DNA of 64,000 bases from Strigops habroptila. Its lineage: Eukaryota > Chordata > Aves > Psittaciformes > Psittacidae. Below the pieces are notes generated by a model, which saw nothing but the letters and a program-made list of their open reading frames with translations, did no database searches and had not been told where the DNA came from. Location of the stretch: assembly GCF_004027225.2 (NCBI RefSeq), contig NC_046358.1, positions 1,461,180 through 1,525,179 of the forward strand, read 5' to 3'. The translations under genes were made by a program, and so were the position numbers. Positions 32,926 to 45,407 of the stretch are shown here, piece after piece (positions within the stretch are counted from its first letter, which is position 1; the number at the start of each line of letters is the position of its first letter).

Positions 32926-34094
32926 TTTTGCTCTCCCTTTTGCTTGGCCAATCAGAATAAACAGAGAGTGAATTCTGTTGTTCCACTAAACCAAACTCCA
33001 TTTCAAGGCAGTGTTGTGAAGTCATTAAGGGCCATAAGAAAAGGACACAAACACCTTTAGCAAAGTAAATAGAGAGGACAGCAAATAAGTGTCACACTGT
33101 GCAGGAAGTTTTTTTAGGTTTTGATCCTCAAACCTCATTAAATGATTTCCAACATCATTCATCTCAGTTCACTTCAGACAGCAAAGAATTGAAGTTAAAT
33201 AAGGTACTTGTGTGATCTCTATTATGAATGAAGGTCCTTGGAATTGTTTTAAGATGTGGTAGTGATGAATCCCCACCAAAGGACACATACCATCAAGGGA
33301 CCCCCGTCATCTGCTCCACACCTTTGCTTGCCACCTCCTTGTTAACTGCAGTAAAAGCCATGATCTCCATGGCAGCCTGGCCACAACAGAGCATATGAGC
33401 TATGGTGTGGCTCAGCAGCCTTCAGACCTCATCCATGGCAGCCCATGGAAGCCTGGAGCAATGGCATTGCCTGCCCTGATGTCTCTCCTGCTGCCTTCCT
33501 GCACAGAGAGCTGATGGGTGATGGACAAACACCGTATACAGAAAACACCCCCAAATACTCCAATGTGTGTATTACCTCAGCCCATAGAGCTGCAGCCTCT
33601 GTCAGAACCATGGTGAAACCTGGAGCCATGGCTGAGCCTTAGGGCTAACCTAGAGACACACAGTAACTTGGGCTGGAGGGAGAAGCTCCATGGTTGGATT
33701 GAATCAAGTCAGGATCAAAGTGTTTGCTGATTTCTTAACGACACACAACTAACAGGCACCCAGGGTCAATCAGCTGAATCCTGCTTTGTTCCCAAAGCTT
33801 CCTGATAATTACCTGGTTATTATTTAACCCAGACAACTGTTGTTGTCCCACTGAGCCTTGGAGACAACCAGGGACAGAGGTTTCACACCCTGCCTGGTCC
33901 CTTTTTCTGTGTTTGACTGCCCTTGCACTGGAGTTTTCCCTCCCTTTGTTTCTAACTTCTCTCATGCTGCAAATTCACAATAGGAAATCTCAGATTTACC
34001 CTCATCTGCAACATGGAGTGCATGGAGAACTTGCTGGTGGCTTCAAGTCATAAAGAATATAACACCATTTATTCTTTCATTTCTTTGTTCCTGA
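32926..34094. other. Downstream part of duplicon A, noncoding
   Basis: Homologous to 47320-48480 and 52067-52790 in inverted orientation. It has no open gene and no recognised element. It is AT-rich with scattered short frames only. Confidence 0.6.
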
Positions 34095-34475
34095 AATCAT
34101 AGAACCATGGAACGGTTTGTGTTGGAAGGGACCTTAAAGCTCATCCAGCTCCAACCCCCTGCCACGGGCAGGGACACCTTCCACTAGAGCAGGTTGCTCC
34201 AAGCCCCTGTGTCCAGCCTGGCCTTGAACACTGCCAGGGATGGGGCAGCCACAGCTTCTCTGGGCACCCTGTGCCAGCGCCTCAGCACCCTCACAGGGAA
34301 GAGCTTCTGCCTCAGAGCTCATCTCAATCTCCCCTCTGGCAGGTTAAAGCCATTCCCCTTGGCCTGTCCCTCCAGGCCCTTGTCCAAAGCCCCTCTCCAG
34401 CTTTCTTGTAGTCCCCCTTAAGGTATTGAAAGGCCACAATAAAGTCTCTCTGGAACCTTCTACAACAATATTCAA
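34095..34475 (-). mobile_element. Antisense CR1 LINE fragment at the right edge of duplicon A
   Basis: From AATCATAGAACCATGGAACG to about AAGTCTCTCTGGAACCTTC. The matching CR1 in copy B (46875-47320) has a different 5' portion, which suggests recombination within CR1. Confidence 0.8.
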
Positions 34476-35773
34476 TGACTTTATGTCCAGCTGGTCTCTC
34501 CTTCACCATCACCCAGTGTTTAAACAGGAACATGAGCTCTTAGTGTCTTAAAAACACAAATTGGTGGCTACAGCACTATCACTCTGCTTGTTGTGGCTTC
34601 ACGTTGGAGCTGCTGCTCTCAAAACTGAAAGCCTTTTGCTCATTGGTGGCTGTGTTTGAGGAAACCAGTGGTTCGCTGTGTCTAACAGCTGCTACTGCCT
34701 TCAACGGGGTTATCATCTGACCATGAGAGCAGAGGAAACACCATGTGAGGTACTAGGAAGCAGAAGCAGCAGCCAGCATTGCAATGCATCTTCCTGGTGG
34801 GTCATGATGAGCAGGCAATGAGGTGGCTGGCTTCTTGCATTCGTACTGAAGAGCTGCTAATGGATTTAGCTCTCCACTTTCAGGTGGAGCTGCCTTCATC
34901 CTAGTTAAATCTGGTTTAAAGGCAGCTGAGCAAGTGCTGCAGTCACAAGGGTAGGAGCCACCCAACCCTTTTGGGTACTTAGTGGTCGGATTGAGGAATC
35001 ACCTCAAATGTCTTTAGGCAAGGACTTATCTCCTTACATTAAAATGCACCATGTCACCTCTATGTGTTTGCTGGGTCCGTCAGCTCTCTTTATTGGTGAG
35101 GGAGATTTGGTGGGGTTCATGCATCTCACTGCAAGGCAGACGCCTCCATTACTCCAGCTGAAGAGATTTGAATTAACTGTTGATTGCATTGGCCAGAGTC
35201 TCGTTAGCTGTAATGGGACCTGAGCTCATAAATATGTAAAGAGAGCCACTCAGCTTTGGCTCTTACTCTGAGCTGTATCCAAAAGAAGGTGAAATAAGTC
35301 CTTTTTGGAGGTCTCTACTGTGTCTCCTTTAGCTGGTATTGAGAAAGAGTTGGAGACTTAGGCCTTAAATATGTAGATCCTGCACTGAGGTGGTGACTCC
35401 TCTCTACCGTGTGAAATGTAGATGTATGGGAAGAACCAGGAACATGGAGTACCACCTTCTCTCCAGGCTAGCTGGAAACTGAGCTGCCTTGGTTTCCCTT
35501 AGTGCAGAAAGGAAAAGGAGAGTCTTAGTTTGGTCTTACTCCCTTTAGAATTGATGGCCGAGGTGTATTTGTCTCTTGTTTTTGGAAGAGAATTGGGAGA
35601 TATTACAACGGCTTCTTTTAGACACCATTGCTACCCTGGAGCAAAGAACCTTCCTCAGGTCCTGGTGAAAGAAGCAAGGAGACCCTCTTCAAACACTGGT
35701 GAGTTCATCTGTGTCTGTCTTTACCACTGTTCATGGCTTGGAAAGACATGAGAGTGGATTTTGATCAGCTCTT
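34476..35773. other. AT-rich intergenic sequence, no feature seen
   Basis: I found no reading frame resembling an OR or other known protein, and no CR1, in this interval. Confidence 0.5.
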
Positions 35774-36510
35774 AGGCAGAAGCTCTTCCCTGTGAGGGTG
35801 CTGAGGCGCTGGCACAGGGTGCCCAGAGAAGCTGTGGCTGCCCCATCCCTGGCAGTGTTCAAGGCCAGGTTGGACACAGGGGCTTGGAGCAACCTGCTCT
35901 AGTGGAAGGTGTCCCTGCCCGTGGCAGGGGGTTGTAACTGGAGGAGCTTTAAGGTCCTTTCCAAGCCAAACCATTCTATGATTCTACGTTTTGCACTGTT
36001 TAGATGAGAAGTGGTATTGAGAATGGCTGGTTTGGGTGTTGTTAGATGCAAGGTGTGTGTTTGAGATGTCTATGCTTAGTTATACAATTACTACCCAAGG
36101 TGAAGAAGGAAATGAATGGGCATGAGGAGATGGCCATTGAGTGTGTGAGACACCAGCAATGGGAAACAGCAGTTGCCTTCTTCCCCCTGCCCAAGGTGGG
36201 CATAGACAACTTCAGCTGGATCTTCTGAACCCATTTAAAGGTGTTAAAGCACTTTAGCATAACTGTGTCTGCAACCAACTGCTCTTTTCTACAAGAAGCA
36301 AGTCCCGCCATTGGTTTCGTTTCCTGCTTTTGCAAGCACCAAAGAGCCACCCTGAGGATATTTAAATTTGGAGGCATATGATGCAAAATGGCTTTTCCAA
36401 GGCAAATTTTGGGTCCAAACTGAGCTGATGGGAATCACAGAACTTCAGAAAGGGAAAATGCTGAGTGCTGTCCCTGGGGAAGAGTTGTTCTAGGCACCAA
36501 GACAGACTGG
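35774..36510 (+). repeat. Direct duplication, copy 1 (CR1 plus 520 bp of flank)
   Basis: Near-identical to 38951-39687, 3.18 kb downstream. It starts inside a CR1 (35774-35987) and continues through CTGGTTTGGGTGTTGTTAG to GACAGACTGGGGGGC, where the two copies diverge. A small indel difference occurs near 36075. The few differences imply a recent event. Confidence 0.9.
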
Positions 36511-37500
36511 GGGGCAGGTTAGCAAAGAGGAACACTGTGGTTGTGGTGGCCACTGTGTTGAAATGAGCCATCAATGTGCCCTTGCAGCAAAGGCACCCAC
36601 CAGCACCCTGAGAAGAGCATTGACAGTGGGTGAAGGGACTTTCTGCAATGAACATCTGACCACAGGCTGGGGAATGGGAAGTAAAAGCTGCTTTGAGAAG
36701 GGTGGAGGGAGAAGATGAGCTGTCCTGAAGAAATGGTCATCTTGCTTGAAAAGGGGCTGATGGAAAGAGGGAAGTGGGAAGGGAAGAAGTTGTAGTACTC
36801 ATTTCTCAACAGGCAATATGCATATTTTAAGGTCATCTCGACATCGTTTTAAGGTCAATGCATATTCCAGGATAACATGAGCAGCAGTCATCTTTTTATA
36901 TATATATATACATGTTCTTTAGATATGAGTAAGAAGAGAGGAAGAAATATACGCAAGTATAATTGAGATGAGAAGGGGTTTGTTTTTCCCTTGAAGCTAC
37001 ATGTACATGGAATTGCAACCTGGAATATTGGTCTCTCTTTAATTGACCCAAACATATCACTACAGAGTCAGAAAATCATTCCAATGTGTTCTCTTGTCTA
37101 TTTAATGAAACACTAGTTCAAACTAGTGGCAAATTAAGGCATGATATTATTGTATTGTCCTTAAATAAGAACAACCCCCCCTCAAAAAGGGCAAGAAATC
37201 CTCTGAAACATGCCCACATCTTGGAAAGAGCTTGGATCCTCCTGAGAAGACATCTTTTGCAAGACTGATTCTTTGCATAAAGGGCCAGCCAGAGCTTTAG
37301 GATTTAAGCTTTAGGATTACCTTTTTTTTTCCATATAGGAACTATTGGCTTTTATTTTATCAAGATATTATTTTTCAATATGTTATTTTGTACCTTCAAC
37401 CAACATATTTATATCTCCAAGTAATCAGGTGCATGCATAAAGAAAACCCCAAATCCTGCATTAACCTCATGTTCCTGTGAGCTGGGACAAGTGATTTAAC
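36511..37500. other. AT-rich intergenic sequence
   Basis: Contains a short TA run at 36898-36910 and no recognisable gene or repeat. Confidence 0.5.
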
Positions 37501-37544
37501 CTCCTCCCCATGTTTCTTTGTCTTCCCTGTGCTTGTCAAGAGGG

Positions 37545-37770
37545 TGGCTGGAGGAAACCACTTGAGTGTGATCACATTTGTCCTCTTAGGCTTCACCAAC
37601 CTGTAGGAGCTGCTCTTTACTCATCTCCATCACCGTGGTGGTGGGGAGCCTTATCAAGACCAACTCTCAGCTTCATGTGCCCATGTACTTATTTCCTCTT
37701 AGGAAATGTACTTATTTCTTCCATAGGATGTAGCTGGCCATCTTGCTTTCCTGGATGGCTCTGCCCCATG
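37545..37770 (+). pseudogene. Olfactory receptor relic, N-terminal part
   Basis: GGAAACCACTTGAGTGTGAT continues as the residues VITFVLLGFTNL, then a stop, then in another frame IKTNSQLHVPMYLFPL, which resembles the OR stretch TM1 end to TM2 ([16 protein letters not shown]). The stretch between is shortened, and homology fades after about 37770. It is an old, multiply broken host pseudogene. Confidence 0.65.
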
Positions 37771-38451
37771 GAAAACTACCACCATGCTGACCTAGGAGCA
37801 AAGTGGTTTCACCCCTGTGACAAGCAGTCACCCAGCTTGGTCCAGGAACAGCCTTTCAAGACACTGTCTGAGCAGTCTTGGCTTTTCCTTGGATATCATC
37901 TGGTGCTGACAACACAGATCCTCCATGCTTCTGGCCATGTGTTGTATCCAGACGTGCCCAACTCATTTGATGGCTCTGAAACTCCCAACATTGTCCAGAA
38001 CTCCCCCACCACCTCCTCCTCCTCTCATTATGTCTCTCCATCCAGGCAAAGCTTATTTTCCATCCCAGCTGCAGCTTACTCATGATTTCTCGTTCCAGGT
38101 TTTGGGGGTTGTGTCACATCAGTCCAAGGAGTCATCCTATCTAACTGTAGGCTTCCACATCTGAATTAGTCACCGAAGTTCCCCGTATGGAGACGATGCA
38201 TCTGGGGGCTTTGATTCAGCTTTAATCTATTTTAAACATCCACAGCAGGGTGTTTCTCTGGAAAAAATGGACAGTTCTTTCCACTTACTGCTTGGCAGGA
38301 AAGGGGATAGGCTGACGCAATATGGATTGTGTTCAAAGCAGACACAGGACATAGCCTGAAGAGTCAGTTTAACCCTAAGGAGAAACAGCTCACCATGCTG
38401 GTCCTTCAGGAACCCCACTCAAAAGTGAGAAGGTGAAAACACCTTTTCATT

Positions 38452-38585
38452 GAACCACAGCCTGGTTTGTGTTGGAAGGAAGCTTAAAGCTCATCCAGTT
38501 CCAACCCCCTGCCATGGGCAGGGAGACCTTCTGCTAGACCAGGTTGCTCCAAGCCCCATCCAACCTGGCCTTGATCAATAACTTC
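38452..38585 (-). mobile_element. Antisense CR1 3' fragment
   Basis: GGTTTGTGTTGGAAGGAAGC to ACCTGGCCTTGATCAATAAC. Confidence 0.8.
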
Positions 38586-38833
38586 TAATGCTGTAGAACC
38601 TCAATGCTCAGCATCCACAAAACCCTTTCCGAACAGAACACAAAAGCAAGACAGAGGTAGGCAGTGTCAGAGCTGTGCTTTTCCTTTGATATAAAGGTTG
38701 CTAATATCAGATATTAACTTCCTGAAGAAGGATTGTGTTCTCCATGGATGGATAGGAAATAATTCCCTGGAAGATACTAGTGTTGGTTTATTCTTTTAAC
38801 AGCAAAAAGAGAGAAACTTTTCTCCACGAACCT

Positions 38834-39167
38834 GGCGATGCCTAAAGGGGCTCCAGGAAACCTGGAGAGGGGCTTTGGACAAGGGCCTGTAGGGACAGGA
38901 CAAGGGGAATGGCTTTAACCTGCCAGAGGGGAGATTGAGATGAGCTCTGAGGCAGAAGCTCTTCCCTGTGAGGGTGCTGAGGCGCTGGCACAGGGTGCCC
39001 AGAGAAGCTGTGGCTGCCCCATCCCTGGCAGTGTTCAAGGCCAGGTTGGACACAGGGGCTTGGAGCAACCTGCTCTAGTGGAAGGTGTCCCTGCCTGTGG
39101 CAGGGGGTTGGAGCTGGAGGAGCTTTAAGGTCCTTTCCAAGCCAAACCATTCTATGATTCTACGTTT
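38834..39167 (+). mobile_element. CR1 LINE 3' fragment
   Basis: CGATGCCTAAAGGGGCTCCA to CCATTCTATGATTCTACG. Its 3' 215 bases belong to the direct duplication. Confidence 0.88.
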
Positions 39168-39687
39168 TACACTGTTTAGATGAGCAGTGGTATTGAGAAT
39201 GGCTGGTTTGGGTGTTGTTAGATGCAAGGTGTGTGTTTGAGATGTCTATACTTATAGAAATACTACGCAAGGTGAAGAAGGAAATGAATGGGGATGAGGA
39301 GATGGCCATTGAGTGTGTGAGACACCAGCAATGGGAAACAGCAGTTGCCTTCTTCCCCCTGCCCAAGGTGGGCATAGACAACTTCAGCTGGATCTTCTGA
39401 ACCCATTTAAAGGTGTTAAAGCACTTTAGCATAACTGTGTCTGCAACCAACTGCTCTTTTCTACAAGAAGCAAGTCCCGCCATTGGTTTCGTTTCCTGCT
39501 TTTGCAAGCACCAAAGAGCCACCCTGAGGATATTTAAATTTGGAGGCATATGATGCAAAATGGCTTTTCCAAGGCAAATTTTGGGTCCAAACTGAGCTGA
39601 TGGGAATCACAGAACTTCAGAAAGGGAAAATGCTGAGTGCTGTCCCTGGGGAAGAGTTGTTCTAGGCATCAAGACAGGCTGGGGGGC
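38951..39687 (+). repeat. Direct duplication, copy 2
   Basis: Counterpart of 35774-36510. Its right end meets a 45-base CR1 tip (39688-39732), so both ends of this copy touch CR1 sequence. Confidence 0.9.
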
Positions 39688-39732
39688 CTTTAAGGTCCCT
39701 TCAACCCAAACCAGTCTGGGATTCTATGATCC

Positions 39733-40800
39733 AGGCCCATACAATTGTCCTTAATACAGAAACATGCCAACACACCGACCCTCCAACTCATTGGCTTTGG
39801 GCATGAACCACCTTTGTCAAGTAAGGCAGCTGTAGAAGTGCACTTTGTTGTTAACAAAGAAGAAAGTTTGTTTCTTGTTTAGTCCCTGCTAATTAATCTC
39901 TGATGGCTTGTTATGAAGAATGAGGTAAGTCACCTACAAGTCTGCTGAGAAGCTTTCATGGTGATTAGGAAACTTCCTTAGTAAACCCCAGAAGGTCTTG
40001 TTAAAGCTGATGACTCCTAGAAGCTGGTTGGTCCCTAAGGACCACTTCTTGCTGTGCGAAGGGAGCAGCATCACTTGTGATGGAAATAGCTGTGACTGTA
40101 TGGTGAGAGCCTGGAGTTTGGGCCTACTGGGGGGCTTTCTGTGCCCATACAAGCTCGGTCATGCTCTCCCTTTAAAGAACGAGACATCCTTGTCTTCATG
40201 ATGTGTGCAGATAATGTGGTTCTAGCTAATGGTGTGCTTTGTCCCTTCCTGCTCTTGACCCCCGGTAAAGGAAGCTGGGGAAGCTCATTGCATTTCTCCT
40301 CATGTTTGGACCTCCTCAAAGACACTTCATATGAACTTCTTGTCATTAGTTGGCTTGGGATGGATTTGCTTGTGTCCTTTTTGATTCTGAAGCTGTGAGG
40401 CATGTTGAAGTCCACTACATCCACCCTCCATGTGTGACTGGCTTTCATAAATGTGGTTTTCCTACCATTATGAATCTGGGACTGGAGAATAAGCATGGGA
40501 ATGGGTTCACCTGGCTCTCAACACCTAAAAAATTCATTGTCTAGTTATGAGATAGTCAGGTCCCCTCGAGAATGGGTGGGAATAAGAGGATGTTTTAGAA
40601 CATCCAGATGGTGAGAGTGGATGTGGTCCAGAGCAGGTCTGAACATCAGAGGGACTTGTACCATGGACCCTCTGTCCATGGGTTGTGCATCTCAGAATAG
40701 CTTTCTCTGGATTAAACTCATTCCAGTAGGGATCTGAAGACCTATTGGAGGTCAAACTGCATTAGCTGCCCCTCTCAAGCCCATTTTCAGTTTGTTTCCA
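39733..40800. other. Intergenic sequence, no feature seen
   Basis: Several short open frames around 40000-40540 lack recognisable domains or splice context, and I do not call a gene. Confidence 0.5.
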
Positions 40801-40802
40801 TC

Positions 40803-41072
40803 CAAAAGATAGGACAAGAGGAAACGGCCTCAAGCTGCACCAGGAGAGGTTTAGATGGAGGTTAGGAACAATTCCTTCCCCAAAGGGTGCTCAGGCATTG
40901 GAACAGGCTGCCCAGGGCAGTGCTGGAGTCACCATCCCTGGGGGTGTTTAGAGGATGTGTGGATGTGGCTCTTGGTGACATGGGTTAGTGGTGGCCTTGG
41001 CAGTGCTGGACAACTGTTGGACCTGATGATCTTGAAGGTCTTTTCCAACCTGGTTGATTCCATGATTCTAAA
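40803..41072 (+). mobile_element. CR1 LINE fragment, second subfamily
   Basis: GGACAAGAGGAAACGGCCTC to GGTTGATTCCATGATTCTAA. A short TG repeat follows at 41146-41159. Confidence 0.85.
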
Positions 41073-41504
41073 AGGAGCCCAGTTTATGCAGTCTGACCCC
41101 AGCATGTGATGGGGATGAAAACACAGTGAGGGGAGAATGCTGGGGGTGTGTGTGTGTGTCTTCCAACTTGAACTCTTGTAACTGCACTCTTTAACTGAAT
41201 AAAAACTAGAGATATAGAAACACACCTTTATTGATCACAGATGGAGACACAGAACTTTGATTTAATGACTCAACTTTTATTTGTCTAAATTTGAAGGAGA
41301 TGGAGCTACTTCAGACCACCTAATCCAGCCTTCCAACAGTCTTAATAATAATAATAGCTTTATTTTAGTTTTCTTTCAGTTGGATTTAAACTTTATAAAT
41401 GAAAAAATGATATTTTAAGAACTAAGAAATCACTTTTTTTGAATGTTTCCTGCAAGTGGTGCTGGAAACTATCACTTCAGTTGCAGGAAAGGAGCGAGAT
41501 ATAA

Positions 41505-41715
41505 GGTAGAAGTTCTTCCCTGTGAGGGTGCTGAGGCACTGGCACAGGGTGCCCAGAGAAGCTGTGGCTGCCCCATCCCTGGCAGTGTTCAAGGCCAGGT
41601 TGGACACAGGGGCTTGGAGCAACATGCTCTAGTGGAAGGTGTCCCTGCCCGTGGCAGGGGGTTGAAACTGGATGGGCTTTAAGGTCCTTTCTAACCAGTA
41701 CTATTCAATGGTTCT
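41505..41715 (+). mobile_element. CR1 LINE 3' fragment
   Basis: AGAAGTTCTTCCCTGTGAGG to TATTCAATGGTTCTAAA. Confidence 0.85.
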
Positions 41716-42149
41716 AAAACGCAGTGAAATTCCCCAGGTCAGGTTTGGTTGCCCTCATGTAGGAATCTGGTGCCATTTGCTCTGTCCTGAGGCGCCCATG
41801 ACATTGCCATGCACTTGACATGTACATCACGCAACCTTCAGAAGGGTTGTGTCATTCTGGAGGGACATCTGAAAGCTCAGAGGAAGACCTGGGGACATCT
41901 CCAAGGTGTTAATACTCTATGTTCAGGCAACTGAACTCAATCCCAAATGCCTCTGTGCTTGACATTGGTTCTTCCAATCTGACCTACCCCACTCACTCTG
42001 GTATGAATGTTTCACTGGGATAATAGTCTAGGACTATGGAATTATCTATGTGGTGCAGCACAGCATCATGAAGAAATAACTGGGGCAGCTGAGGAGCACA
42101 GGCTCGTTACTTCATGACTTTTGGCTGCCCAAAGAAGTAGTAAATGTTC

Positions 42150-42293
42150 CACCCCTGGCAGTGTTCAAGGCCAGGTTGGACACAGGGGCTTCGAGCAACC
42201 TGCTCTAGTGGAAGGTGTCTCTGCTTGTGGCAGGGGGTTGGAGCTGGAGGAGCTTTAAGCACTCTTCAACCCAAACCATTATGAGATTCTATG
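42150..42293 (+). mobile_element. CR1 LINE 3' fragment
   Basis: TCCACCCCTGGCAGTGTTCA to CATTATGAGATTCTATGA. Confidence 0.82.
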
Positions 42294-42622
42294 ACACATG
42301 GAGCTCTATCTGAGCTACTGGTTTGGGCATAAGTAAGGAATGTTTAATCCAGATAAAGCACAGGGTAAAGAAGATGTGCAACAAGGCCAGCTACTGCTAA
42401 GATCTCATTTTATAGCAGTTATAAGTTATATATGGGGAGAGGTGGAAAGGATGTCTGCCTGCACAGCGACATCTCCTGTCCATCATGAGGCACTTGAGGA
42501 TCAGAAGAGCTTGTGCTCCTACATCTGTTGTGAAAAGCAACAAAGGAAAACACAAACATGGAAAAGTAGGTGCACTTCTTGCTGTGTGCATCTTTGGGGA
42601 CATATCCCCTGGGTATCTTCTG

Positions 42623-43558
42623 TTAGGAAGCTGTCTGTCTCTTCAGCAGTGTCTTCAGTGCCTCCTTCACCTCCTGGTTCCTCAAGCTGTAGATGAAGGG
42701 GTTCAGCATGGGGATCACCACCGTGTAAACCACAGAGACCACCTTGTCCCTCCCCAGGACATAGGAGGAGCTGGGCCGAGCGTAAATGAAGAGTATAGAG
42801 CCATAGTAAAGGGCGACGGTGGTGAGGTGGGTGGCAGAGGTGGAGAAGGCTTTGTGCTGCCCCTCAGATGAGCGCATCTTTAGGATAACAGCCAGGATGG
42901 AGGCATAGGACACGAGGATGAATGTGGAGGGGAGGATGATGTTGGAGGTCAGAATGAAGTAGAGGAGGGACTGGTAGCTGTCTGTCACGTCACAGGAGAG
43001 CTTCACCAGTGGGAGCAGGTCGCAGAAGAAGTCATTGATGACGTTGGAGTGACAAAAGCTGAGGGTGAAAGTGCAGCTGGTAATGAGGGTTGAGTTGGCA
43101 AAACCACTCAGGTAGGAGGTGGCCACCAGCCCTATGCAGAGCCTCTTGGACATGGCAGCAGTGTAGAGCAGTGGGTTGGAGATGGCCACGTACCGGTCAT
43201 AGGCCATCGCTGCCAGCAGGTAGCACTCGGTGCAGGCCAAGCCACCAGAGACAAAGAACTGAGCAGCACACCCAGTGAAGGAGATGCTCTTGTCCTCGGA
43301 GATGCAGTTCAGAAGGATCTTGGGGGTGTAGACAGAGGAATACCAGAGGTCCAGGAAGGACAAGTTCCCAATGAAGAAGTACATTGGGGTATGGAGCCGC
43401 GAGCTACGGCATATCACCACCATGAGGGTGATGTTGCTCATAAGGGTGGTGATGTAGGCTAAGGTGAACACCATGAACAAGAGAAGCTGCAGCTTTGGGT
43501 CAGTGGTGAGCCCCAGGAGGATGAAGCTGGTGGCTGAACTGTGGTTCTTCTCTTCCAT
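42623..43558 (-). CDS. Olfactory receptor, class II, with SN in place of GN in TM1
   Basis: A single-exon frame of 311 residues from the ATG at 43558 ([17 protein letters not shown], the typical OR start with NHS glycosylation site). An earlier in-frame ATG at 43585 would add nine residues and is less likely. Landmarks are [27 protein letters not shown] at 118-126, SYASIL in TM5, [10 protein letters not shown] in TM6 (Ser-Ala where most have Cys-Thr), and [14 protein letters not shown]1 reads TLMSNITLM, so the highly conserved glycine of the GN motif is Ser41. It is a different subfamily from the duplicon ORs and lies alone between CR1 fragments. Confidence 0.92.
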   Translation of the reverse strand: MEEKNHSSATSFILLGLTTDPKLQLLLFMVFTLAYITTLMSNITLMVVICRSSRLHTPMYFFIGNLSFLDLWYSSVYTPKILLNCISEDKSISFTGCAAQFFVSGGLACTECYLLAAMAYDRYVAISNPLLYTAAMSKRLCIGLVATSYLSGFANSTLITSCTFTLSFCHSNVINDFFCDLLPLVKLSCDVTDSYQSLLYFILTSNIILPSTFILVSYASILAVILKMRSSEGQHKAFSTSATHLTTVALYYGSILFIYARPSSSYVLGRDKVVSVVYTVVIPMLNPFIYSLRNQEVKEALKTLLKRQTAS

Positions 43559-43747
43559 GGTAAAAGAACTGGAGACATGGATCACGGTTGCAGTTCAGGG
43601 TCTTGGGTCACGGGCTAAGAGAAGGGCTTCCATGGTGTTGCTGTTTCTCTCTACCAAAACCCAGCTAGACACACACAAAAGAGAAAAGCAGAGTAAATTT
43701 TGTATGGAGAAGAGCTGCTGTGATGGTTTTGGTTGTGCTATTTTATT

Positions 43748-43885
43748 ATAGAATGATGTAAAGGTTTGGAAAGGACCCTAAAGCTCATTCAGTTCCAATC
43801 CCCTGTCCAAGGCAAGGACACCTTCCACTAGAGCAAGTTGCTCCAAGCCCCATCCAACCTGGCCTTGAACACTTCCTTGCATTCC
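43748..43885 (-). mobile_element. Antisense CR1 3' fragment
   Basis: AGGTTTGGAAAGGACCCTAA to CTTGAACACTTCCTTGCATT. Confidence 0.75.
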
Positions 43886-44469
43886 CTGGCTTCTATGAAC
43901 GTGAAATCTCAATCTCAGTGTCACATTAAATTGCTCATACATTAAGACTCTCTAGTTTGAAGTTCATGTGGAGAAACCAGAGATAGAAGCTGAAGACAAA
44001 TGCATGCAGAGTCGCCACCTGCTACAGACCAACACAGTTTGATTAGATTCATTGTCATGAGTCCTACCAGTAAAAACATTGACTCATTGAGTTTTCTCTT
44101 TTACATAAGCAAACATTGAGGGGTTGGATGTGCATCTAAAAGCCTGAATTACAAGTATGTGTATGTGAGGACCTCTAGCTTTAGGCACATTACTAAAAGC
44201 AGCAGTAATTTGGTGCTAGTGTGTGTTTGCACACTCGAGTACAGGCGCAGAAGCTGGAATTCATCTCGCCTGACATTGCCAGTCTAAAAATGAATTACTT
44301 AAGCTCTTCCATAGCCAATGGAAGTGATAGACTCTTCCATAGGAAGACCAGAAGATGAGCTGTGCCCTGCTGTTTCCTTGTAGCTTCCCCTATGCTCCAA
44401 CCAGGTTTGGAAGACCCTCTCTCAGTTGCCCCTGGTGCTGGCTGCTTCTCAGAGGGCTTGATGAATTTC
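43886..44469. other. AT-rich intergenic sequence, no feature seen
   Basis: Could contain upstream regulatory DNA for the receptor at 42623-43558; no motif is specific enough to call. Confidence 0.4.
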
Positions 44470-44800
44470 TCATAGAATCACAGAATCATGGAATGGTTTG
44501 GGTTGGAAAGGACCTCAAGATCATCTAGTTCCAACCCCCTGCAATTGGCAGGGACACCACACACTAGACCGTGTGGCCCAAGATTCTGTCCAGCCTGGCC
44601 TTGAACATTGCCAGGGATGGAGCATTCACAACTTCCTTGGGCAACCCATTCCAGTGCCTCACCACCCTCACAGGGAAGAACTTCTTCATTATATCTAGCC
44701 CAAACTTCCCCTGTTTCAGTTCGACCCCATCACTCCTTGTCCTATTGCTACAGTCCCTGATGAAGAGTCCCTCTCCAGCATCCTCATAGGTGAACATCTG
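44470..44800 (-). mobile_element. Antisense CR1 LINE fragment, diverged subfamily
   Basis: GGTTTGGGTTGGAAAGGACC with CACTAGACCGTGTGGCCCAA. It is more diverged from the dominant subfamily than most copies, so probably older. Confidence 0.85.
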
Positions 44801-45405
44801 ACCTCATATGTTGATTCTAATGTTTGCCATCAGGTACCACAAGGGATGGGCAGAGAGATGAGGAATCAAAGAAAAGAAAGACGAATTCCATTGAAGATTT
44901 ACCTTCTTGGCTATCTGTGACTGTATCCCTTGTTGAACCTTTTTACCCAGGAATACTCACTCATGGTTTTGTCCAGCAGGCACTGATGGGATCTCAAGTT
45001 TAGAGACCACGAGAACAAAAGCATGATGATCATCTCTGTGTGACAACCCCACTCCAGCTCATCTCACAGCGCAGAGCAAGCAGGTATGTCCTCTCCTGTG
45101 CCAGCATTGCCTGTGGTGTGTGGTTGGGGATATTTATCCATTGCTTCATTCCGTATTTCCTTAAGGAGCAGGTCCCTGAAGCAGATATTCAGTGTGGCCT
45201 TTGCACCCAATAACGCGTTGCTATACAGTTGAGCATCCCCCAGAGATCCCCTCAGTTACTCCCTGCATTCCAGAAAGACAATTTCAGAGCTTTCATGGCT
45301 CTCCACCTTATGTGCTCACTATTTTCATCACTATAGCTGCAGAACTCAGATGCAGTCTCAAAAGCATCCACGTTATTTCCATTGAGTTGAGTATATCTTC
45401 TAACC
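44801..45405. other. Intergenic sequence, no feature seen
   Basis: No gene-like or repeat signal recognised. Confidence 0.5.
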
Positions 45406-45407
45406 AG

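Larger units (their letters stand above)
29325..34475 (+). repeat. OR duplicon, copy A
   Basis: This segment is homologous, in inverted orientation, to about 46875-51735 (copy B) and 52065-56060 (copy C). It holds an old CR1 ORF2 relic, conserved noncoding blocks, an upstream reading frame, an OR gene, and about 1.5 kb of downstream sequence. Copy A alone carries the CR1 at 32597-32925. The right edge lies in an antisense CR1. Confidence 0.9.

Noticed and set aside
40000-40560. Possible additional OR or other gene
   Set aside because: No TM or OR motifs could be read in any frame.
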